Shown: piece after piece, positions 17,254 to 26,162 of the stretch
How the letters are laid out: every line of letters begins with the position of its first letter
Position numbering within the stretch: position 1 is the stretch's first letter
Origin: Acinetobacter lwoffii
Lineage (GTDB): Bacteria > Pseudomonadota > Gammaproteobacteria > Pseudomonadales > Moraxellaceae
Direction: 5' to 3'
Assembly (NCBI RefSeq): GCF_022967985.1
Contig: NZ_JALJVC010000007.1
Span: 1-64,000, forward strand
DNA length: 64,000 bases
The notes under the pieces: model-generated
Database searches by the model: none
Told to the model about the DNA's origin: nothing
The model's input: the letters and a program-made list of their open reading frames with translations, nothing else
Position numbers and translations under genes: made by a program

Positions 17254-17709
17254 TTAAATAATACTGCTTTTCGCCTGCCCCGCTTCAACAAATGACAAGC
17301 GTGGTCGAGTTAAGCCTTGAAACTCAAAATAATGCTTGGAAACATTGGCTAATTCCACATCTTGTGTTTGTGTTATTGAGGCTTGCCACGCTTTAGACTG
17401 ATTGGTTCCCGTCAAAAGATTCCCAGAAATGGCATAGATATAAAGATCTTTGTCTTGCTCTTTCAGATAGTCTGCATTCAGGAAAACTTCAAAGTTAAAT
17501 TGACGTTCAGTTTCTACCAACCATTTTTCTGCAAACCATAATTGCAGCAAATCACCTAAATAAAGTGATTTTTGCGCCAAGGGCCATAGCGTGATATAAG
17601 CGTCTTTAACCGGGATATAATACTGTGCAGGATCAGCAATAATTTGCAGATAGTTTTCTTGATAATAAGCCAGTTGAGAGAAAATTTGAGGGATGCTGAG
17701 CGTATTCAT
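17254..17709 (-). CDS. Hypothetical protein
   Basis: I do not recognise this 151-residue protein. It is soluble, rich in aromatic and Gln/Leu residues, without a signal peptide or clear motif. The ATG at 17709 follows GGAG by seven bases; an earlier in-frame start at 17745 has no such site. A 20-bp perfect palindrome lies 56-75 bp upstream in the promoter region (17765-17784), so a TetR-type regulator may control it. Confidence 0.75.
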   Translation of the reverse strand: MNTLSIPQIFSQLAYYQENYLQIIADPAQYYIPVKDAYITLWPLAQKSLYLGDLLQLWFAEKWLVETERQFNFEVFLNADYLKEQDKDLYIYAISGNLLTGTNQSKAWQASITQTQDVELANVSKHYFEFQGLTRPRLSFVEAGQAKSSII

Positions 17710-17764
17710 TCGCTGTCTCCGGTTTAGCCATTTTTGTGCTGGCAAGTAGGTTTAAATCCACACT

Positions 17765-17784
17765 GTTTGACCATTTGGTCAAAC
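17765..17784. promoter_or_regulatory. Perfect 20-bp palindromic operator-like site
   Basis: GTTTGACCA and TGGTCAAAC are perfect 9-bp arms around TT. It has the size and symmetry of a TetR-family operator and sits where the promoter of the 17254-17709 gene should be. No TetR gene is nearby. Confidence 0.6.
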
Positions 17785-17906
17785 GACTTTATGGTTTTAA
17801 TCTAGCAAGTGAAATTTATTCTGACAAGTATTTTTCGTGAAATTTATGCAATTGCCTAAATTAAAAACAGACAGGCTGTATTTATAATAAATATGATAAT
17901 TTTTGC

Positions 17907-17934
17907 TTGACCCCTGTCAAAATCTCTCTATAAT
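17907..17934 (+). promoter_or_regulatory. Promoter of tRNA-Asn
   Basis: TTGACC, a 16-bp spacer and a perfect TATAAT end 11 bp before the tRNA. It is the best sigma-70 match in the window. Confidence 0.85.
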
Positions 17935-17945
17935 CGCTTTCAGAT

Positions 17946-18021
17946 TCTCCAATAGCTCAGTCGGTAGAGCGACGGACTGTTAATCCGCAGGTCCCTGGTT
18001 CGAGCCCAGGTTGGAGAGCCA
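17946..18021 (+). tRNA. tRNA-Asn(GTT)
   Basis: The 76-nt sequence folds as a tRNA: TCTCCAA/TTGGAGA acceptor stem, D-arm with AGCTCAGTCGGTAGAGC, anticodon loop CTGTTAA with GTT, T-arm with GGTTCGAGCCC, and encoded CCA. GTT reads AAC and AAU. Confidence 0.97.
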
Positions 18022-18030
18022 AATTCAAGA

Positions 18031-18060
18031 AAGCCCACTCATAATGAAGTGGGCTTTTTT
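18031..18060 (+). terminator. Terminator of tRNA-Asn
   Basis: AAGCCCACT and AGTGGGCTT pair around a short loop, followed by TTTTTT, 10 bp after the tRNA. Confidence 0.92.
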
Positions 18061-18174
18061 ATTACTTAAAATTTGACGGCTTGTTATTTTCAAATATTTA
18101 AAATAAATAATTATTTTCAATCCCTCATAAAACTCGATATATAAATACCCCTCTTTTAAAATTTCGAGATATAA

Positions 18175-18203
18175 AAAATCCCCCATAGATGGAGGATTTT
18201 TAA
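18175..18203 (-). terminator. Terminator of the miaE transcript
   Basis: On the minus strand AAAATCCTCCAT and ATGGGGGATTTTTT form a stem-loop with a T tail, 14 bp after the miaE stop codon. The DNA just before it (18131-18183) has an imperfect direct repeat built on CGATATATAAA and CGAGATATAAA. Confidence 0.8.
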
Positions 18204-18216
18204 GCTGTCACCGAGA

Positions 18217-18870
18217 TTAAGCCGCTTGAGCCGGAACACCGCTATGAAAACGGAAAGTTTCATCAGGCGTGAGAATTAGCTGTTTTTCAACTTCACGAAT
18301 ATGCAGGATTCGCTCCTGAATATCCTCTTTCGGATTTTTCAGTTTCGCTGTGGTAGCCACATCCATCGCCAAAGCCAGATAGTCTTCAAAATGGCGAGAT
18401 TCGGACTTGAGCAGGTAGCGGTAGTAACGTGCTAACTCATCATCAACACGCGAAGCAAGTGCGTAGAAACGCTCACAGGAACGTGCTTCCACAAAGGCAC
18501 CAATCACCAAGACATCAATCAAGGCTTCAGGCTCAAAAGTGCGGATTTCCTTACGCAAACCACCAGCATAACGCCCTGCACTCAAGTTCTGCCAAGCCTG
18601 ACCGCGCTTGTTCATCAATTCAAGTACTTGCTCATAATGCAGCATTTCTTCACGCACCAGCTGTGCAAGCTTTACCTGTAGGTCAACAAAATAGCTATAG
18701 CGGAACATCAGGTTCATGGCCGTGCTGGCTGCTTTTTTTTCACAGTTGGCATGATCCTGCATCAAGATTTCAAGATTTTCGACTGCCATATCCAGCCATG
18801 CTTGCGGTGTTTCACAACCGAGGAACGCAATCACCGGCAGCATCAGTTCATCATAATTAATATTCGACAT
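18217..18870 (-). CDS. miaE: tRNA-(ms2io6A37) hydroxylase
   Basis: MiaE hydroxylates the isopentenyl group of ms2i6A at position 37 of tRNAs reading UNN codons. The 217-residue protein is a ferritin-like diiron enzyme: ligand motifs CEKKAA, REEMLHYEQV, EARSCERF and SESRHFEDY give the repeated E and ExxH pattern. It lies 13 bp after pdxJ in the same direction, so it is probably the last gene of the lepA-to-pdxJ series, ended by the hairpin at 18175-18203. Confidence 0.94.
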   Translation of the reverse strand: MSNINYDELMLPVIAFLGCETPQAWLDMAVENLEILMQDHANCEKKAASTAMNLMFRYSYFVDLQVKLAQLVREEMLHYEQVLELMNKRGQAWQNLSAGRYAGGLRKEIRTFEPEALIDVLVIGAFVEARSCERFYALASRVDDELARYYRYLLKSESRHFEDYLALAMDVATTAKLKNPKEDIQERILHIREVEKQLILTPDETFRFHSGVPAQAA

Positions 18871-18883
18871 AACGACTCTGATC

Positions 18884-19609
18884 TTAACGCGCTGACTTAA
18901 TCACGGCTTTCATTTGCTGAACGGCTTGTGCTAGGCCAACAAATACTGCATCTGCAATTAAAGAATGGCCAATATTCAGCTCATGAATCTGTGGAATCGC
19001 AGCAATTGGCGTTACGTTATCCAGATTTAAGCCATGACCTGCATTCACCACCAAACCTTTAGATGCAGCATATTCAGCACCTTTCACAATGCGTTCCAGT
19101 TCCGCTTGTTGCGCTTCTGGAGTTTCTGCATCGGCATAGGCGCCTGTGTGAATCTCAATCGTCGGTGCACCACAAGCAACTGCTGCATCAATTTGTGCAA
19201 AATCGGCATCAATAAATAAAGATACATCACAACCAATGGCTTCCAGCTCTTGAGTCGCGGCTTTTACAGCATCAAAATTACCCACGACATCCAGACCACC
19301 TTCAGTGGTCACTTCCTGACGTTTTTCAGGAACAAAGCAAACATGCTGAGGCTTGATTTCCTTGGCAAAGGCGATCATTTCATCTGTTACCGCCAACTCA
19401 AGGTTCATACGGGTTTTTAACGCAGGACGCATACGACGCACATCGTCATCCTGAATGTGGCGACGGTCTTCACGCAAGTGCAAGGTAATGCCTTCTGCCC
19501 CTGCCTGTTCGCAGATCAATGCAGCATTGACTGGGTCTGGGTACGTCGTACCACGTGCTTGTCTTAATGTTGCGACATGGTCAATATTGACACCAAGTAA
19601 TGCAGCCAT
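18884..19609 (-). CDS. pdxJ: Pyridoxine 5'-phosphate synthase
   Basis: PdxJ condenses 1-deoxyxylulose 5-phosphate with 3-amino-2-oxopropyl phosphate, the ring-closing step of vitamin B6 synthesis. The 241-residue TIM barrel has [17 protein letters not shown] at the N-terminus, the loop HLREDRRHI, the strand FVPEKRQE, and the C-terminal phosphate site [13 protein letters not shown]. It follows recO at 13 bp, as in enterobacteria. Confidence 0.97.
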   Translation of the reverse strand: MAALLGVNIDHVATLRQARGTTYPDPVNAALICEQAGAEGITLHLREDRRHIQDDDVRRMRPALKTRMNLELAVTDEMIAFAKEIKPQHVCFVPEKRQEVTTEGGLDVVGNFDAVKAATQELEAIGCDVSLFIDADFAQIDAAVACGAPTIEIHTGAYADAETPEAQQAELERIVKGAEYAASKGLVVNAGHGLNLDNVTPIAAIPQIHELNIGHSLIADAVFVGLAQAVQQMKAVIKSAR

Positions 19610-19622
19610 AATCTTTTCCTAA

Positions 19623-20333
19623 CTACGATTGAGATTGAGAGTTTTGAATCCAGAGTTGTCGACTTTTTAATGGTCGATCACCAAGCAAGGCCGTGATCAC
19701 CTGTCGATACAGTTTCGTCAGTAATTGTAACTGTTCCGGATTAAAATCCCCACCATTTTCATGCGTCAACATGCTTAAAATCTGTTGACCAGATAGGGTG
19801 GAGCGTAAGGCTTTGGCCGATGGCATAAAGCCGGCATTGAGCTGAAAATAATAGTGCTGTTGTGGATCAATCTGCGCCTGATTGGCATCTACCGAAAAAT
19901 CCAGACCATAACCGAGTTCTTCCAGCAAAACATACTCAAACTGGCGCAAGATCTGTTTTAAATATAAATTTGGATTAGATTGTACGGATAATTGCTGTAA
20001 TGCAGTTAAGGTCTCAGCATATTTGGCAAAAGTTTGCGGCATTTCGACTTCTAAAGGACATAACCGCAACAGGATTTCATTCAGATAAAAACCTGAGAAA
20101 AAGGCATCGCCAAAAAAGAAAATCGGCTGATTGACAATTTCCAGTTTAGTAAAATTTTTGAGTTCGGATTTACCTGAAGCCTGCAAGCGAATGGGCTGAT
20201 ACTGTGGTGGTGGCATTTGCCTGAGAATACCATCTACCCTGCCATATTCTTGGGTAAATAAATGCACAATATGACTGCGTTCACGGTACTTACGATGATG
20301 AATCAAATAGCCATGCAGTACTTCATTACGCAT
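19623..20333 (-). CDS. recO: DNA repair protein RecO
   Basis: RecO loads RecA onto SSB-coated single-stranded DNA with RecR. The 236-residue protein has the N-terminal OB-fold (LHGYLIHHRKYRERSHIVHLFTQEYGRVDGILR) and the helical C-terminal domain (NEILLRLCP, FEYVLLEELGYGLDF). It lacks the four-cysteine zinc site found in some RecO proteins. It sits between a small lipoprotein gene and pdxJ in the rnc-era-recO-pdxJ order. Confidence 0.95.
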   Translation of the reverse strand: MRNEVLHGYLIHHRKYRERSHIVHLFTQEYGRVDGILRQMPPPQYQPIRLQASGKSELKNFTKLEIVNQPIFFFGDAFFSGFYLNEILLRLCPLEVEMPQTFAKYAETLTALQQLSVQSNPNLYLKQILRQFEYVLLEELGYGLDFSVDANQAQIDPQQHYYFQLNAGFMPSAKALRSTLSGQQILSMLTHENGGDFNPEQLQLLTKLYRQVITALLGDRPLKSRQLWIQNSQSQS

Positions 20334-20344
20334 AAGCGGGTACT

Positions 20345-20542
20345 TTAATCCTTATCTTTTTTTGATTTTTTATCATCTTCTTCGTCATCCCCATCCGGGA
20401 TCACTGCACCCACAACAGCCGCAGTACCTTTGACTGCGACTTTTGTGGTTTTATAAGCCACCTTGACAGGAACCGTGACCACTTTATGAATACAGCCTTG
20501 CAGGAATAAAACACATACAACTACTGCTAACACTTTTATCAT
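20345..20542 (-). CDS. Small lipoprotein
   Basis: The 65-residue product has a lipoprotein signal peptide with lipobox LQGC, so Cys17 would be acylated. The mature part is about 49 residues: a Val/Lys/Thr-rich segment with near-repeats (VPVKVAYKTTKVAVKGTAAVVGAV) and a charged Asp/Glu/Lys tail. The ATG at 20542 has AAGGA eight bases upstream. It is inserted between era and recO, where most gammaproteobacteria have nothing. I recognise it as a type common in Acinetobacter; function unknown. Confidence 0.82.
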   Translation of the reverse strand: MIKVLAVVVCVLFLQGCIHKVVTVPVKVAYKTTKVAVKGTAAVVGAVIPDGDDEEDDKKSKKDKD

Positions 20543-20580
20543 CACGGCATTCCTTAAAGGGTCTTACAAATTTTTATCGC

Positions 20581-21609
20581 TTAGATATCACTATAACCTA
20601 AGCTTTTTAATGCACGCTCATCATCAGACCAACCACCTTTGACTTTCACCCAAAGGGTTAGCATGATTTTTTGCTCGAACATTTTTTCCATGTCGAGACG
20701 CGCATCCATACCGATTTTTTTCAGTTTGACACCTTTTTCACCAATCACAATGGCTTTTTGGCTCGGACGATCGACAAAAATCGTGGCATCAATATACGTA
20801 CAGGCTGCCTTCATACGACCGGTTTTTTCATTCAAGACCGGTTCTTCAGTTTTGAAGGATTCGATCTGAACGGTCAAATCGTATGGAAGCTCTTCACCCA
20901 GTTGGCGCATGATCTTTTCACGGATAATTTCAGATGCCAGGAAACGCTCTGAACGATCGGTTAGTTGATCCAGCGAGTACAGTGGTGGCTGGAATGGAAG
21001 ATACTTGGCAATCGTGTCACGCAAATGTTCAAGATTGGCACCACGAAGCGCAGATACCGGTACGATTTCTGCAAAGTTCATCAGCTTTTCGCGTTCACGA
21101 ATCAGCGGCAGAGCTTCGTTCTTGTTTTCAAAAGTATCCAGCTTGTTAATCACCAGAATGACTGGCATTTCAGCATTTTTTAGCTTTTCCAGAACCAGGT
21201 CATCGTTTGGCGTCCACTTTTGTGCATCCACTACGAATAAAACCAGGTTCACATCACGCAAAGCCGAATGTGCCGCACGGTTCATCATTTTATTGATGGC
21301 ACGGACTTCTTTTTTATGCATCCCAGGTGTATCAACAAATACTGCCTGAGATTTTTCACGTGAATCAATCCCCACGATTTTATGACGTGTGGTTTGCGGT
21401 TTACGTGAAGTAATCGAAAGTTTCTGACCCAGAATATGGTTCATTAAGGTAGATTTACCCACATTCGGGCGACCTACAATGGCAACAAAACCACTGCGAT
21501 AATCCGATGGGATTTCGGTGCCTTGTGCGCTAAAAAATTGACTAATAAGGTCGTGACTGTCGCTTTGCGACTCGTGATCAGCATCAATGTGATCGGAATG
21601 AGTAGTCAT
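20581..21609 (-). CDS. era: GTPase Era
   Basis: Era is a GTPase that binds 16S rRNA and aids 30S maturation. The 342-residue protein has G1 GRPNVGKST, the G2 region KPQTTRH, G3 DTPGMH, G4 NKLD and a C-terminal KH domain with VIGEKGVKLKKIG. It has an unusual N-terminal extension of about 40 residues rich in His, Asp and Ser before the G domain. Its ATG overlaps the rnc stop codon by one base (TAATG), implying translational coupling. Confidence 0.97.
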   Translation of the reverse strand: MTTHSDHIDADHESQSDSHDLISQFFSAQGTEIPSDYRSGFVAIVGRPNVGKSTLMNHILGQKLSITSRKPQTTRHKIVGIDSREKSQAVFVDTPGMHKKEVRAINKMMNRAAHSALRDVNLVLFVVDAQKWTPNDDLVLEKLKNAEMPVILVINKLDTFENKNEALPLIREREKLMNFAEIVPVSALRGANLEHLRDTIAKYLPFQPPLYSLDQLTDRSERFLASEIIREKIMRQLGEELPYDLTVQIESFKTEEPVLNEKTGRMKAACTYIDATIFVDRPSQKAIVIGEKGVKLKKIGMDARLDMEKMFEQKIMLTLWVKVKGGWSDDERALKSLGYSDI

Positions 21610-22319
21610 TAAGACTTATGCTCCAAAAGTTTCAAAATATCCGCCGCAACGGCTTGTTCAGCAAAACGTCGACTCGCGCCTTCGCCTTGCATAGTCGGCA
21701 ATCCCGCAATCTGGCATTCCACTTTAAAATGCTGATTGGGTGCATCACCTTGAATATCTACAACCTCGTAAACTGGGAGAGGTTTCTTACGTGCTTGTAA
21801 ATACTCTTGTAAGCGAGATTTAGGATCTTTAAGCTGATCTGTGGGCTCAATATGATCTAAATAGGGTTCGTACCATTTTAACACAATCGGTTCTAGCACA
21901 GTGAGATCACCGCAGTCGACATAGATTGCGCCAATAATGGCTTCTACTGTATCTGCCAGTATAGACTCACGATGATGACCACCAGATTTCAATTCACCGG
22001 TACTGAGAATTAAATTCTGGCTCAGTTTTAAATCATTGGCGATTTTTCCTAATGCTTCCTGACGAACCAGGGTTGCACGCATACGCGTCAACCGGCCTTC
22101 ATTTTCACTTGGATAGGCATTAAAAAGATAATTCGCAATGATCATCCCTAAAAGAGAATCGCCCAGAAATTCCAGGCGCTCGTAGTTGTGTTTATGACTG
22201 ACTGAACGATGAGTCAATGCCAGTTTCAGCAAATCAGCCTGTTTAAACTGATAGCCGATCCGTTTGGCAAGACGTTCATCATTTAGCTTTGACTGTGCTT
22301 TGATCAAACTCTTTCTCAA
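21609..22319 (-). CDS. rnc: Ribonuclease III
   Basis: RNase III cuts double-stranded RNA, including rRNA precursors. The 236-residue protein has the signature ERLEFLGDSLLGMI, the second acidic cluster in ADTVEAIIGAIY, and a C-terminal dsRNA-binding domain (DPKSRLQEYLQARKKPLPVYEV, ending GEGASRRFAEQAVAADIL). No ATG is available in frame: the start is TTG, either at 22319 or 22307, inside the end of the upstream gene. A low-efficiency start may limit synthesis. Confidence 0.95.
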   Translation of the reverse strand: MRKSLIKAQSKLNDERLAKRIGYQFKQADLLKLALTHRSVSHKHNYERLEFLGDSLLGMIIANYLFNAYPSENEGRLTRMRATLVRQEALGKIANDLKLSQNLILSTGELKSGGHHRESILADTVEAIIGAIYVDCGDLTVLEPIVLKWYEPYLDHIEPTDQLKDPKSRLQEYLQARKKPLPVYEVVDIQGDAPNQHFKVECQIAGLPTMQGEGASRRFAEQAVAADILKLLEHKS

Positions 22320-22650
22320 ACTTCATCACTAAATCGATATTCATTATGAAATTTTTACGAATTTCATAATTCTTGTGCACCTGTAAACCATCGGTATTGG
22401 TGACTTTGGCAATTTCATCAAACTTCAGATCACGAATATTATTCATTTCTAAACGCTGACTCATCTGTTGACGGAATGTTTCTGGCGTTATATTGGCTGG
22501 AGCATTTTTTAACAGCGCCTCAATCTCACCATCGACCATACGATCATCGAAGTATGGTCCCCACACCGCAATCGCCACTTTTGCAAGAAATGCAAAGCCC
22601 ACGATTGCAATTAAAACCCCAATATAAGAAGCACCTTGTTGATGTCTCAT
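22279..22650 (-). CDS. DUF4845 membrane protein
   Basis: The 123-residue protein has one N-terminal membrane segment (about 7-29, GASYIGVLIAIVGFAFLAKVAI) and an extracytoplasmic domain of the DUF4845 family. The pseudopilin-like start makes an exported or membrane-anchored protein likely. It lies between lepB and rnc, the conserved place in Pseudomonas and Acinetobacter. Its last 41 bp overlap the rnc reading frame. Function unknown. Confidence 0.88.
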   Translation of the reverse strand: MRHQQGASYIGVLIAIVGFAFLAKVAIAVWGPYFDDRMVDGEIEALLKNAPANITPETFRQQMSQRLEMNNIRDLKFDEIAKVTNTDGLQVHKNYEIRKNFIMNIDLVMKFEKEFDQSTVKAK

Positions 22651-22673
22651 TTTTATTTTCCTGATTGAAACAA

Positions 22674-23501
22674 TTAATCGATTGTTCCGTTTCGACCAAA
22701 CGATGGCAATTTAAAGCCAGGTTCTTTATGCATCCAGATATAGAAGGCACGACCTGTTAAGTTTTCTTCCGGAACAAGCCCCCAGAAACGACTGTCAGCA
22801 CTCTGATCGCGATTATCCCCCATCGCAAAGTAATGACCTTCTGGTACTTTCACTTCCCAATATAAACCATTTTCACCTGAATATTTACCATTTTCCAAGT
22901 AGTTAATAAAAGGTGCCTGACGAGCGACATTCACGCCTTCCAGCTCACGCATGGTAAAGGTATGCTCACCCAAGGTTTCTTTATGATAAATGGCATTTGG
23001 AGTATCTAAACGGTCTTTTCCGCGGCTAAATTCTACTGGAACTTTCGCTACTTTTTCACCATTAATGCTCAACTGGCCATGATCATAAACAATATGATCG
23101 CCTGGCAAGCCGACAATACGCTTGATATAACTGATGGTCGGTTGCGGTGGATAACGGAACACTGCCACATCACCACGTTCCGGACTGCCGGTATCAATAA
23201 TTTTGGTATTGACCATAGGCAGTTTGATGCCATAGTCAAATTTATTCACCAGAATAAAATCGCCGGTTTCCAGCGTCGGCACCATCGAATCGGATGGAAT
23301 ATTAAAAGGTTCATATAAAAATGAACGCAGTACCAGCACAATGGTCAGTACCGGCCAAAAGTCATAAGCCCAGGTGATAATGAAATTCTCATGGCCCTTG
23401 CCTCGGGTTTGTCTTTGTTTCAAAACAAACTTGTCTAGCAACCACACTGCGACAAAAAACAGGGTCGCAGGCACAAGAATCAAATTAAAATCAAAATCCA
23501 T
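22674..23501 (-). CDS. lepB: Signal peptidase I
   Basis: LepB cleaves signal peptides on the periplasmic face of the inner membrane. The 275-residue protein has two N-terminal membrane segments, the catalytic Ser72 in PSDSMVPTL, the catalytic Lys127 in YIKRIVGLPGD, and the later box GDNRDQSADSRFWG. It follows lepA by 20 bp in the same unit. Confidence 0.97.
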   Translation of the reverse strand: MDFDFNLILVPATLFFVAVWLLDKFVLKQRQTRGKGHENFIITWAYDFWPVLTIVLVLRSFLYEPFNIPSDSMVPTLETGDFILVNKFDYGIKLPMVNTKIIDTGSPERGDVAVFRYPPQPTISYIKRIVGLPGDHIVYDHGQLSINGEKVAKVPVEFSRGKDRLDTPNAIYHKETLGEHTFTMRELEGVNVARQAPFINYLENGKYSGENGLYWEVKVPEGHYFAMGDNRDQSADSRFWGLVPEENLTGRAFYIWMHKEPGFKLPSFGRNGTID

Positions 23502-23521
23502 GGGCTTATATCCTTATTATT

Positions 23522-25339
23522 TTAGCGTTCGACTTTTAATACGGCTAAGAACGCTTCTTGCGGGATTTCTACGCTACCCACCTGTTTCATGCGTTTCTTA
23601 CCTTCTTTCTGTTTAGACAGAAGTTTTTTCTTACGTGACACGTCACCACCATAACACTTCGCCAATACGTTTTTACGCATCGCTTTCACAGTCGAACGTG
23701 CAATAATTTGGGCACCAATTGCTGCCTGAATCGCGACATCAAACATTTGACGTGGAATCAGGTCTTTCATTTTTTCAACCAGTGCAATACCACGATGACG
23801 TGCATCATTACGGTGGCAGATCATCGCCAAGGCATCGACTTTTTCACCATTAATCAGCACATCTACTTTTACCAAAGATGAGCTTTCAAAACGGACAAAA
23901 TTATAGTCGAGTGATGCAAAACCACGTGAACAAGACTTCAATTTATCAAAGAAGTCCATGACCACTTCGGCCATTGGAATTTCGAAAGTAATAGAAACCT
24001 GATTCGCCATAAACTTCATGTCTTTTTGCACACCACGGCGCTCAACACACAATGTCATGACATTACCCAAGTACTCTTGCGGCACAAGGATATGACATTC
24101 AGCAATCGGTTCACGCAGATCTTCAACCGTTGAACCATCAGGCATTTTGGATGGACTGTCGATATAAATCGTCTGTCCATTCTTCATCACCGCTTCATAA
24201 ATTACAGTTGGTGCAGAAGAAATCAGGTCAAGATCGTACTCGCGTTCCAGACGTTCCTGTACGATCTCCATGTGCAGCATGCCCAAGAAGCCGCAGCGGA
24301 AACCAAACCCGAGTGCATCTGAACTTTCAGGTTCAAAGAACAAGGCCGAGTCATTGATTTGCAGTTTATGCAATGCTTCACGGAAAGGTTCAAAATCGCT
24401 GGCATCAATCGGGAATAGACCGGCATAAACCTGCGGTTTCACCTTTTTAAAGCCCGGTAATGTTGCCACTTCAGGTGTCGCTGCCAGAGTAATCGTATCA
24501 CCAACCGGTGCGCCGAAAATATCTTTAATACCAGCAATCACAAAGCCAACTTCACCCGCTTCCAGCATACCGGTTTCAGTATGTTTCGGGTTAAAGATCC
24601 CCACGGAAGTAATGATATGCGTTTGACCGGTTGATTTAATCAACATTTTGTCGCCTTTACGCACACGCCCCTGCTTGACCCGAACCAAAGAAACTACACC
24701 AAGGTAGTTATCAAACCATGAATCCACAATCAGCGCTTGTAACGGCGCTTCGCGATCACCCTCAGGTGCAGGAATTACATTGACCAGTGTTTCAAGCACA
24801 CCTTCAATACCCAAACCTGTTTTTGCAGAACAGGTCGGCGCTTCTGTGGCTTCAATCCCGATAATGTCTTCAATTTCCTGAATCACACGTTCAGGTTCAG
24901 CTTGCGGCAAGTCGATCTTGTTCAGTACCGGAAGGACTTCCAGACCTTGTTCAATTGCGGTATAGCAGTTGGCAACAGACTGTGCTTCTACGCCCTGTGC
25001 TGCATCTACAACCAGCAAGGCACCTTCACAGGCAGCGAGCGAGCGTGATACTTCATACGAGAAGTCGACGTGCCCCGGTGTATCAATAAAGTTCAACTGA
25101 TACTCTTGACCGTTGGGATGAGTATAGTACAAGGTTACCGAAGTGGCTTTAATGGTAATCCCACGTTCGCGCTCAAGCTCCATTGAGTCAAGGACTTGAG
25201 CCTGCATTTCACGATCTTGCAAGCCGCCACAAGTTTGAATAAAGCGATCCGCTAGGGTCGATTTACCGTGGTCAATGTGCGCAATAATCGAGAAGTTACG
25301 AATGTTTTTAATATCAACAGATTTTTTAGCTTGCGCCAT
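23522..25339 (-). CDS. lepA: Elongation factor 4 (LepA)
   Basis: LepA is a translational GTPase that acts on stalled or misplaced ribosomes and in initiation. The 605-residue protein has [17 protein letters not shown] and NKIDLPQA, the EF-G-like domains II, III and V, and the LepA-specific C-terminal domain ([33 protein letters not shown]). AAGG precedes the start. It is the first gene of the lepA-lepB-DUF4845-rnc-era-lipoprotein-recO-pdxJ-miaE series on the minus strand. Confidence 0.98.
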   Translation of the reverse strand: MAQAKKSVDIKNIRNFSIIAHIDHGKSTLADRFIQTCGGLQDREMQAQVLDSMELERERGITIKATSVTLYYTHPNGQEYQLNFIDTPGHVDFSYEVSRSLAACEGALLVVDAAQGVEAQSVANCYTAIEQGLEVLPVLNKIDLPQAEPERVIQEIEDIIGIEATEAPTCSAKTGLGIEGVLETLVNVIPAPEGDREAPLQALIVDSWFDNYLGVVSLVRVKQGRVRKGDKMLIKSTGQTHIITSVGIFNPKHTETGMLEAGEVGFVIAGIKDIFGAPVGDTITLAATPEVATLPGFKKVKPQVYAGLFPIDASDFEPFREALHKLQINDSALFFEPESSDALGFGFRCGFLGMLHMEIVQERLEREYDLDLISSAPTVIYEAVMKNGQTIYIDSPSKMPDGSTVEDLREPIAECHILVPQEYLGNVMTLCVERRGVQKDMKFMANQVSITFEIPMAEVVMDFFDKLKSCSRGFASLDYNFVRFESSSLVKVDVLINGEKVDALAMICHRNDARHRGIALVEKMKDLIPRQMFDVAIQAAIGAQIIARSTVKAMRKNVLAKCYGGDVSRKKKLLSKQKEGKKRMKQVGSVEIPQEAFLAVLKVER

Positions 25340-25589
25340 GGGTTACCTTGAGAAAAAACGCGCTATGTAATTTAAAAATATTACATAACAAAAGCCGAAT
25401 AGAAATTGCGAAGGATTATAGCAGAATGGTGATCTAGAAAAAGAATTATATTTTTTCCTTTATTCCCTATGTCGCGTACACATCAGTCAGATGAAGTCTC
25501 GATCGCCATGATTAGAAAATAGCTCCCCAACTCCACTTCTTCCTCAATATTATCCAGATGTACTGCTCAAACTGGAAAATTTTGTCTCA

Positions 25590-26042
25590 TTAATCCAGAT
25601 GTAAAGTTGAAAAATCAAAAGGATTTACATGTTCTGAAAGTGGCTGATAAGCTTGAGTAAAAGTTGGTGACATGCGTTTTGGACGTCCGGTGGCCATTTC
25701 AATACAGGCCCATTGTGTACTTCCGGTAAATAACACGGTCTGATCCTGTGGTCGATAAAATGCGTATTGTCTAAATGAATACAGGGCATTGATATCATTC
25801 AGCCAGGTGCGCAGAATAATCTCGTCTCCTTCAAAAGCTGCCTTGCGATATTGCACCTGATGCTCAACCGCAACCATGGCATGTTTCAGTTCCACATATT
25901 GCTTTAATCCCAAGCCCAGTTTTTCAATATGAGCTGATGCGACATCCTGCATCCATTGCACATAGACCACATTGTTCACATGACCCAAGCCATCAATATG
26001 TTTGGCTTGTACCTTTAAAGAAAGATCAAAAATACCGCTCAC
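25590..26042 (-). CDS. Acyl-CoA thioesterase (4HBT/YbgC-FadM type)
   Basis: The 150-residue protein has the hotdog-fold pattern of 4-hydroxybenzoyl-CoA thioesterase-like enzymes: HIDGLGHVNNVVYVQWMQDVAS near the N-terminus, where Asp or Asn acts in catalysis, and a central strand VQYRKAAFEGDEI. It would hydrolyse a fatty acyl-CoA; the substrate is unknown. The start is GTG, with AAGGA ten bases upstream. It stands alone after mucD on the minus strand. Confidence 0.85.
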   Translation of the reverse strand: MSGIFDLSLKVQAKHIDGLGHVNNVVYVQWMQDVASAHIEKLGLGLKQYVELKHAMVAVEHQVQYRKAAFEGDEIILRTWLNDINALYSFRQYAFYRPQDQTVLFTGSTQWACIEMATGRPKRMSPTFTQAYQPLSEHVNPFDFSTLHLD

Positions 26043-26113
26043 TTTGCTGTTATCCTTTCCATGATTTTAAGGCTATAGAGTCTACCGAATTTATCGCTGG
26101 GGTAAATTGCAAA

Positions 26114-26141
26114 AAATAAAAAACCGCTTATACAAGCGGTC
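26114..26141 (-). terminator. Terminator of mucD
   Basis: On the minus strand ACCGCTT and AAGCGGT pair around GTAT, followed by TTTTTTATTTTTT. It lies 22 bp after the protease stop codon. Confidence 0.92.
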
Positions 26142-26162
26142 TTTCATGAAAATCTAGCAATT

